Shown here piece by piece: positions 25,373 through 30,550 of a stretch of DNA of 30,550 bases (position 1 is its first letter; every line of letters begins with the position of its first letter). The notes under the pieces were generated by a model, which did no database searches, was not told the DNA's origin, and saw only the letters and a list, made by a program, of their open reading frames with translations. Position numbers and translations under genes: made by a program. The stretch is from NCBI GenBank assembly GCA_022827045.1, contig JAJDTQ010000211.1:1-30550 (forward strand), written 5' to 3'. Origin of the DNA: Candidatus Binatia bacterium. Lineage in GTDB: Bacteria; Desulfobacterota_B; Binatia; UBA9968; JAJDTQ01.

Positions 25373-25708
25373 ATGGCGCTCCCGAAGAAACTGTCGCGGC
25401 ACGTCATCAACTACGGCCTGATGTCCGTGCTGGTGCTGATGCTGTTCTTCCTCGTCTTCGGCGAGTGGGGCCTGCTGCACTACCGGCGGTTGTCCGAGGA
25501 ACGACGGTTGCTGGAGGAGCGGTCGCAGGCGCTGCAGCGCGAGAACGAGCTGCTGCGGGAGAAGATCTACCGTATCAGCAAGGACGACCGCTATCTCGAG
25601 AAGATCGCTCGGGAAGAGCTTGGGCTGGTCAGGAAGGGCGAGATCATCTACCTGTTCCCGGCCAACGGGGTCACGAAAACGGCCACGCCGTCACGTCCTC
25701 AAGATTGA
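25373..25708 (+). CDS. ftsB: FtsB/DivIC-type septum formation initiator
   Basis: The product has 111 residues: a short basic N-terminus, one membrane helix (YGLMSVLVLMLFFLVFGEWGLL), then a leucine-zipper-like coiled coil (RLSEERRLLEERSQALQRENELLREKIYRI), and the conserved closing block DDRYLEKIAREELGLVRKGEIIYLFP. The Asp-x-x-x-(I/L)-E-x-x-A-R-E-E-L-G pattern and the KxGEIIY ending define the FtsB/DivIC family, which links FtsL and FtsQ in the divisome. Its proximity to enolase agrees with the usual context. Confidence 0.93.
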   Translation: MALPKKLSRHVINYGLMSVLVLMLFFLVFGEWGLLHYRRLSEERRLLEERSQALQRENELLREKIYRISKDDRYLEKIAREELGLVRKGEIIYLFPANGVTKTATPSRPQD

Positions 25709-25745
25709 CATCAATTCAGCGATCCAATAAGAGGGGAAATCAAGA

Positions 25746-25820
<75 letters not shown>

Positions 25821-25824
25821 AACT

Positions 25825-25865
25825 CCCTCACCCGGCCTTCGGCCACCCTCTCCCGGAGGGAGAGG
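25825..25865 (+). repeat. palindromic repeat B, copy 3
   Basis: CCCTCACCCGGCCTTCGGCC is followed by ACCCTCTCCC-GGAGGGAGAGG. It begins four bases past the tRNA CCA end and, with the inverted unit at 25887, separates the tRNA from the convergent ABC ATPase gene. Confidence 0.88.
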
Positions 25866-25886
25866 AGCTTGAGTTGCGCTTTGGAT

Positions 25887-25921
25887 GCCCTCACCCTCTG
25901 GGAGAGGGCCGGGGTGAGGGC
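25887..25921 (-). repeat. palindromic repeat B, inverted half-unit
   Basis: GCCCTCACCC at the left end and GGGTGAGGGC at the right end are perfect reverse complements around CTCTGGGAGAGGGCCGG-type sequence, giving a strong hairpin. It is close to the ABC ATPase stop codon and may end its transcript. Confidence 0.82.
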
Positions 25922-25938
25922 ATCCCGGCACAAGCTCC

Positions 25939-27000
25939 CTACGCCGCGCCCGTCAGCCGGTCTCCCGCCAGGGCGTGGACCATGCGGCCCACCGAGATGG
26001 CGCCCACGGTCTTGCCCTTGACGTCCACCACCGCGGCCTTGTCGTTGGGGGAGGCCACCACCACGGGCAATGCCTCCTCGAGCAGCATCTCCGAAGGAAC
26101 GGAGCAATCCTTGCCGCCCGGTTCCAGCGCGCGCGCCTGGGTGGGCTCCATGATGGAGCCGACGCGGATCACCCGGCCTCGGTTGATGTTCTTGGTGAAG
26201 TTGGAGATGTAGTCGTCGCTGGGCTTGAGCACGATCTCCTGGGAGTCGCCGTTCTGCACCACCTCGCCGTCGCGCAGGATGGCGATGCGGTCGCCCAGGG
26301 TGATGGCCTCCTCGAGGTCGTGGGTGACGAACAGGATGGTCCGGTGCAGCTCCCGCTGAAGCTCCAGCAGGAGCGTCTGCATGTCCGCCCGGATCAGCGG
26401 GTCGAGGGCGCTGAAGGCCTCGTCCATGAGCAGGATCTCGGCCTCGGTGGCGAGCGCCCGGGCGAGGCCCACGCGCTGCTGCATGCCGCCGGAGAGCTGG
26501 TGCGGATAGGACCCCTCGTAGCCCGAGAGCCCCACCCGATCGATCCACCGCTCCGCCCGCTCGTCGCATTCCGTCCGCGCCACCCCCTGCATCTGCAGGC
26601 CGTACCGGACGTTCTCCAGGATGGTCCGGTGGGGAAACAGCGCGAAGCGCTGGAACACCATGCTGACCTTGTGGCGCCGCAGGTGCTGCAGCGCGCCCTG
26701 GTCCAGGCCGAGCACGTCCTGGCCGTCCACCAGCACGGTCCCCTCGGTGGGGTCGATGAGCCGGTTGACGTGACGCACCAGCGTGGACTTGCCGCAGCCG
26801 CTGAGCCCCATCACCACCTGGATGCTGCCGGGGTTGACCGTCAGGTTGATGTCCCTGAGTCCCAGCACGTGCCCGTGGGACTCCAGGAGCTCCTGCTTGT
26901 CCACGCCATCCCGCACGAGGCGCATCACCGACGGGGGATCGTCGCCGAAGACCTTGTACAGCGAATGGATCTCGATATTCGAAGCGCTTGCCGTGGTCAT
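25939..27000 (-). CDS. proV: ABC transporter ATPase, glycine betaine/proline type
   Basis: The product has 353 residues. N-terminal YKVFGDDP and LGLRDINLTVNPGSIQVVMG lead to Walker A GLSGCGKST. Then come the Q-loop MVFQRFALFPHRT, signature LSGGMQQRVGLARAL, Walker B ILLMDEAFSALDP and the switch His in FVTHDLEEA. The HRTILENVRYGLQMQG and YISNFTKNINRGRVI segments are characteristic of ProV/OpuAA. Residues about 285-345 resemble CBS-type regulatory repeats (LEEALPVVVASPNDKAAVVDVKGKTVGAISV), which in this family sense ionic strength. The ATG overlaps the permease stop as ATGA. No substrate-binding protein follows. Symbol by family; the substrate might be another quaternary amine. Confidence 0.92.
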   Translation of the reverse strand: MTTASASNIEIHSLYKVFGDDPPSVMRLVRDGVDKQELLESHGHVLGLRDINLTVNPGSIQVVMGLSGCGKSTLVRHVNRLIDPTEGTVLVDGQDVLGLDQGALQHLRRHKVSMVFQRFALFPHRTILENVRYGLQMQGVARTECDERAERWIDRVGLSGYEGSYPHQLSGGMQQRVGLARALATEAEILLMDEAFSALDPLIRADMQTLLLELQRELHRTILFVTHDLEEAITLGDRIAILRDGEVVQNGDSQEIVLKPSDDYISNFTKNINRGRVIRVGSIMEPTQARALEPGGKDCSVPSEMLLEEALPVVVASPNDKAAVVDVKGKTVGAISVGRMVHALAGDRLTGAA

Positions 27001-27881
27001 GACGTCTGCCTGCTGGTTTGTATGCGCCTGCCGTAGCTCTGGGTGATGCGGTCGAAGACGATGGCCAGCGCCACCACCGCGGCCCCGTTGAAGAGGCCGA
27101 GGGCGAAGTACTGGTTGGTCACCGCCTGGAGCACCGGCTGCCCCAGGCCCTTGACGCCGATCATGGAGGCGATGACCACCATGGAGAGCGCCATCATGAT
27201 GGTCTGGTTGACCCCCGCCATGATGTTGGGCAGCGCCAGCGGCATCTGGATGTCGAACAGTCGCCGCCAGGTGTCGGTGCCGAAGGCGTCCGCCGCCTCC
27301 AACACTTCCTTGTCCACCAACCGGATGCCCAGGTTGGTGAGCCGGATCACCGGCGGCACCGCGTAGATCACCACCGCGATGAGGCCGGGGATCTTGCCGA
27401 GCCCGAACAGCATCACCACCGGGATCAGGTAGACGAAGATGGGCATGGTCTGCATGATGTCGAGGATCGGGGTGATGAATGCCTGCACCCGGTCGGAGCG
27501 CGACATCCAGATGCCCACCGGAATGCCGATGGCGATGGCGATCAGGGTGGAGACGAAGATGATCGCCAGGGTGCGCATGGTGTCTTCCCACATGCCCAGG
27601 TAGCCGATGAGGAAGAGCGCCGCGGCCACGAAGACGGAGAGCTTGCGGCTGCGGCCGGCCACCCAGCACACGAACGCCACCAGGACGATGACGATCCACC
27701 AGGGGGCCGCCAGGAGGAGCCTTTCGAACCACACCAGGAAGTAGAGCAGGGGATCAAAGAAGGCCTCGATGGCGTCGCCGTAGTTCCGGGAGAACCCCCG
27801 GTACCCCGAGTCGAACGCCTTCTTGAGGGCGCGCAGCGCGGCCTCGTCGAGGGTAGGAAATTGCCAAAGCCAACCGTTCAT
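26997..27881 (-). CDS. proW: ABC transporter permease, glycine betaine/proline type
   Basis: From ATG 27881, with GGGAGG six bases upstream, the product is 294 residues; a GTG two codons earlier is the other option. It has about seven hydrophobic segments and the binding-protein-dependent permease EAA-like loop VLEAADAFGTDTWRRLFDIQMPLALPNIMAGVNQTIMMALSMVVIASMIG. Also seen are TLIAIAIGIPVGIWM and PILDIMQTMPIFVYLIPVVMLFGLGKIPGLIAVVIYAVPPVIRLT, which are standard ProW/OpuAB blocks. It lies 30 bases after the polA stop on the same strand without an evident promoter, so it might be transcribed from further upstream. The substrate-binding subunit is missing from the window. Confidence 0.94.
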   Translation of the reverse strand: MNGWLWQFPTLDEAALRALKKAFDSGYRGFSRNYGDAIEAFFDPLLYFLVWFERLLLAAPWWIVIVLVAFVCWVAGRSRKLSVFVAAALFLIGYLGMWEDTMRTLAIIFVSTLIAIAIGIPVGIWMSRSDRVQAFITPILDIMQTMPIFVYLIPVVMLFGLGKIPGLIAVVIYAVPPVIRLTNLGIRLVDKEVLEAADAFGTDTWRRLFDIQMPLALPNIMAGVNQTIMMALSMVVIASMIGVKGLGQPVLQAVTNQYFALGLFNGAAVVALAIVFDRITQSYGRRIQTSRQTS

Positions 27882-27911
27882 GAACACCTCCCGCCTTCCG
27901 AGAGTGAGAGT

Positions 27912-30550
27912 CTACGCGTGCGCGTCCGCCCAGTTGCCGCCGGTGTGGACGTCCACCACCAGGCCGCAGCGCAGCTCGGCGGCGCCCTCCATGCGCTCCT
28001 TGACCAGCGCCGTGGCCCGCTCCAGCGAGGCCCGCGGCACCTCGAACACCAGCTCGTCGTGCACCGTGAGCAGCATGCGCGCCACCGGCTCGTCCAGTAG
28101 CGCTTGGTCCACCGCGATCATGGCCCGCTTCATGATGTCGGCGGCGGTGCCCTGGATCGGCGCGTTGAGCGCCATGCGCTCGCCCACCGCCCGCAGGCGG
28201 AAGTTGGCGGACTGAAGCTCCGGCAAGTAGCGCCGGCGGCCGAACATGGTGGTGGTGAAGCCGTCCACCCGGGCCTTCTCCACCTGCGAGTCCAGGAACG
28301 CCTTCACCGCCGGGAACTGGGCGTAGTAGGCATCGATGAACTCGCGCGCCTCGCCCACCTCGATGCCCAGCCGCTGGGACACGCCGAACGCCGACATGCC
28401 GTAGGCGATGCCGTAGGAGAATTGCTTGACGCGGCTGCGCATCTCCGCGGTGACGCCGTCCATCTCCACGCCGAACACCTTGGCGGCGCTGGCGGCGTGG
28501 AAGTCGTGGCCCTGGGCGAAGGCCGCCAGGAAGCTCTCGTCCTCGGACATGTGCGCCAGCACCCGCAGCTCGATCTGCGAGTAGTCGGCGGACAGCAGCA
28601 CGCTGTCCCGCGGGGCCACGAAGGCGCGCCGGATCTGTCGCCCCAGGTCCGCCCGGATCGGGATGTTCTGGAGGTTCGGCGCCGACGACGACAGCCGCCC
28701 GGTGGCGGCCGCGGCCTGCTCGTAGGTGGTGTGGATGCGCCCCGTGTCCGCGTTCACCAGGCTCAGCAGCGAGTCGGTGAAGCCGGTCCTGAGCTTGGCC
28801 ACCTCGCGGTACTCCAGCAGTGTGTCGATGATGGGGTGGCTGCCGGCAAGCTTGCCCAGCTCCGAGGCGTCGGTGGAGTAGCCGGTCTTGATCTTCTTGG
28901 TCTTGGGCAGCCCGAGCTTCTCGAACAGGATGCGCGACAACTGCGGGTGGGAGTTGACGTTGAAGGTCTCGCCGGCGTGCTCCTGCACCTTGGCCTGGAG
29001 CGAGTCCATACGCTCCCCCAGCTCCCGGTTGAGCGCGTCGAGATAGCCGTCGTCCACCAGGATGCCGGCGTGCTCCATGCGCGCCAGCACTTCGGTCAGC
29101 GGGAACTCCAGCGTCTGCGCCAGCTCCCAGCTCCCGGTCTCCTTGAGGCGCGCCTCCAGCACCGGCGCAAGCGCCTGCACCGCCGCTGCCTCGGCCGCCA
29201 GCCGGCGCCGCCGCGCCGCCTCCTTCCGGTCCTCGTCGCCGGGGTTGAGAAGGTTGCCCTGGACCGGGCCGTTCGGGGCTTCGGCCTCCGCCCCCTCGCC
29301 GTCCAGCTCCGCGTCCAGGTGGCGGCGCACGATGTCCTTGAGCGCGTAGCCGCCGCTGGCGCCGGGGTCCAGCAGGTAGGCGGCGATCTTGAGGTCGCAG
29401 CGCACTCCGCGCAGCGCCGCGCCCCTGGCGATCATGGCGCCGTACAACGGCTTGGCCTCGTACACCACCTTGGCGGTGCCCGCGGCCGCCAGCACCTCGC
29501 CTGGGCCCGCGGCCATGTCCAGCGGCATCACCCCCACCTCGCCGGGCCGCGCGCACAGCGCCGCCATGCCGTCGTCCCAGGCCACCGCCAGCACGTCGCC
29601 CTCGGGCACGTCAGCGCCGGAGGTCCACCGGGAGATGGACGACGGCCGGATCACCGCCTCCTCCGGCGGCTCCACGTCCGGCGCCAGCGCCAGGAGCCGC
29701 TGGTAGAGCGTCCGGAACTCCAGCGAGGTGAACAGCTTGCGCACCGTCTCCGGGTCCCACGGCCGACGCACGAACAGGCTCTCGTCGGTCTCCAGCGGCA
29801 CGTCGTCCAGCAGCCGCCCGAGCTTGCGGTTGAGCTTCACCTGGTCGGCGCACTCCTCGATGCCCTTGCGGATCTTCGGGGTCAGCTCGGCGGCGTGCTC
29901 GATGATGCCCTCGATGCTGCCGTATTGCGCCAGCAGCCTGGCCGCGGTCTTGTCGCCCACGCCGGGGACGCCGGGAAGGTTGTCGGCCTGCTCGCCTTTG
30001 AGGGCGGCGAAGTCCGTCCAGCGCTCGGGCGTGACACCGTAGCGCTCCTCCACCATTGCCGGATCGTAGCGGATCATGTCGGTGACGCCCCGGCGGTTCA
30101 TCAGCACGGTGACGTCGTCGTTCACGAGCTGCAGGCAGTCGCGGTCGCCGCTGACGATGATCAAGCGGTGCCCGGCCTCGCGCCCGCGCCGGGCCAGCGT
30201 GGCCAGCAGATCGTCGGCCTCGTACCCCTCCAGCTCCACCACCGGGACGCACAGCGCCTCCAGCACCGCGCGGATAAGGGGGATCTGCTGCCGAAGGGTA
30301 TCGGGGGTCTCGCCCCGCCCCGCCTTGTACTCCGGGTACTGGTCCAGGCGAAACTGCGGCTCGCCCTTGTCCATGCACGCGATGACCGCGTCCGGCCGCT
30401 CCTCGCTCTCCAGCTTGATGAGCATCGAGGTGAAGCCCGAAACCGCGTTGGTCACCTGCCCGGAGCTGGTGACCAAGGTTTCCGGGAGGGCAAAAAAGGC
30501 GCGAAACGCGAGGGAGTAGCTGTCCAGGAGGAGGATGCGGCTCTTGGCCT
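27912..30550 (-). CDS. polA: DNA polymerase I (5' end outside the window)
   Basis: About 879 residues are visible; the frame is open to the window edge, where it reads ILLLDSYSLAFRAFFALP, the usual PolA N-terminus, so only a few residues are missing. The 5' nuclease domain has the acidic ELEGYEADD, VSGDRDCLQL and GEQADNLPGVPGVGDKTA clusters. The middle exonuclease-like domain lacks the expected acids: AVAWDDG replaces DTE, KPLYGAM replaces KYDRG, and LAAEAAAVQ replaces the last Asp site. The polymerase domain has LLSADYSQIELRVLAH, the O helix RSRVKQFSYGIAYG with Tyr where E. coli has Phe762, and LTVHDELVFEVP. It fills gaps in repair and Okazaki processing, probably without proofreading. Confidence 0.97.
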   Translation of the reverse strand, partial: AKSRILLLDSYSLAFRAFFALPETLVTSSGQVTNAVSGFTSMLIKLESEERPDAVIACMDKGEPQFRLDQYPEYKAGRGETPDTLRQQIPLIRAVLEALCVPVVELEGYEADDLLATLARRGREAGHRLIIVSGDRDCLQLVNDDVTVLMNRRGVTDMIRYDPAMVEERYGVTPERWTDFAALKGEQADNLPGVPGVGDKTAARLLAQYGSIEGIIEHAAELTPKIRKGIEECADQVKLNRKLGRLLDDVPLETDESLFVRRPWDPETVRKLFTSLEFRTLYQRLLALAPDVEPPEEAVIRPSSISRWTSGADVPEGDVLAVAWDDGMAALCARPGEVGVMPLDMAAGPGEVLAAAGTAKVVYEAKPLYGAMIARGAALRGVRCDLKIAAYLLDPGASGGYALKDIVRRHLDAELDGEGAEAEAPNGPVQGNLLNPGDEDRKEAARRRRLAAEAAAVQALAPVLEARLKETGSWELAQTLEFPLTEVLARMEHAGILVDDGYLDALNRELGERMDSLQAKVQEHAGETFNVNSHPQLSRILFEKLGLPKTKKIKTGYSTDASELGKLAGSHPIIDTLLEYREVAKLRTGFTDSLLSLVNADTGRIHTTYEQAAAATGRLSSSAPNLQNIPIRADLGRQIRRAFVAPRDSVLLSADYSQIELRVLAHMSEDESFLAAFAQGHDFHAASAAKVFGVEMDGVTAEMRSRVKQFSYGIAYGMSAFGVSQRLGIEVGEAREFIDAYYAQFPAVKAFLDSQVEKARVDGFTTTMFGRRRYLPELQSANFRLRAVGERMALNAPIQGTAADIMKRAMIAVDQALLDEPVARMLLTVHDELVFEVPRASLERATALVKERMEGAAELRCGLVVDVHTGGNWADAHA

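Overview
The window looks like chromosomal DNA from an uncultured, high-GC Gram-negative bacterium. GC is roughly two thirds in most genes by eye. The Gram-negative reading rests on two autotransporter beta-barrels, another outer-membrane barrel, ExbB/ExbD, and lipoproteins with lipoboxes. Dispersed palindromic repeats (the GGATTCCGGCTTTCGCCGGA type and the CCCTCACCCGGCCTTCGG type) are common in proteobacteria-like environmental genomes. The sequence alone does not fix the phylum.

Layout. 1-4522: tail of a UbiD-type decarboxylase, a DUF4143 P-loop ATPase, a beta-carbonic anhydrase, a methyltransferase-HNH nuclease fusion, and an Smr-domain protein. 4634-8584: a lone molybdenum hydroxylase large subunit, divergent from a polytopic membrane transporter. 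8675-12809: a transferrin-binding-protein-like lipoprotein, a VOC protein, a secreted Cache-like protein followed by an outer-membrane barrel, a small coiled-coil membrane protein, and a DUF3574/membrane protein pair. 12911-17553: two tandem S8 lipoprotein autotransporters. The promoter-proximal one has lost every catalytic residue and the distal one keeps them all. 17781-18251: a MEKHLA/PAS protein. 18466-21688: a four-subunit sodium-pumping acyl-CoA decarboxylase, including a 38-residue membrane subunit. 21715-23893: ExbB/ExbD, CcdA and a second small coiled-coil membrane protein. 23916-25820: enolase, FtsB and tRNA-Gly(CCC). 25939-30550: a glycine-betaine-type ABC ATPase and permease downstream of DNA polymerase I, which runs off the window.

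Working units. The biotin carrier, small subunit, beta and alpha chains form a complete biotin-dependent Na+ pump. ExbB/ExbD form a proton channel, with no TonB in view. The permease and ATPase overlap by ATGA and lack a substrate-binding protein here. The two autotransporters are 44 bases apart and probably co-transcribed.

Most notable: the active/dead subtilase autotransporter pair; a methyltransferase-HNH fusion I cannot assign to a described system; palindromic repeats inserted in frame inside two protein genes; and a PolA with Tyr at the position equivalent to E. coli Phe762 and no recognisable proofreading residues. No stretch over 300 bases lacks a gene. The larger gaps (9644-9830, 17554-17780, 18252-18465, 25194-25372) hold promoters, repeats or nothing recognisable. 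I saw no CRISPR array, insertion sequence or rRNA.
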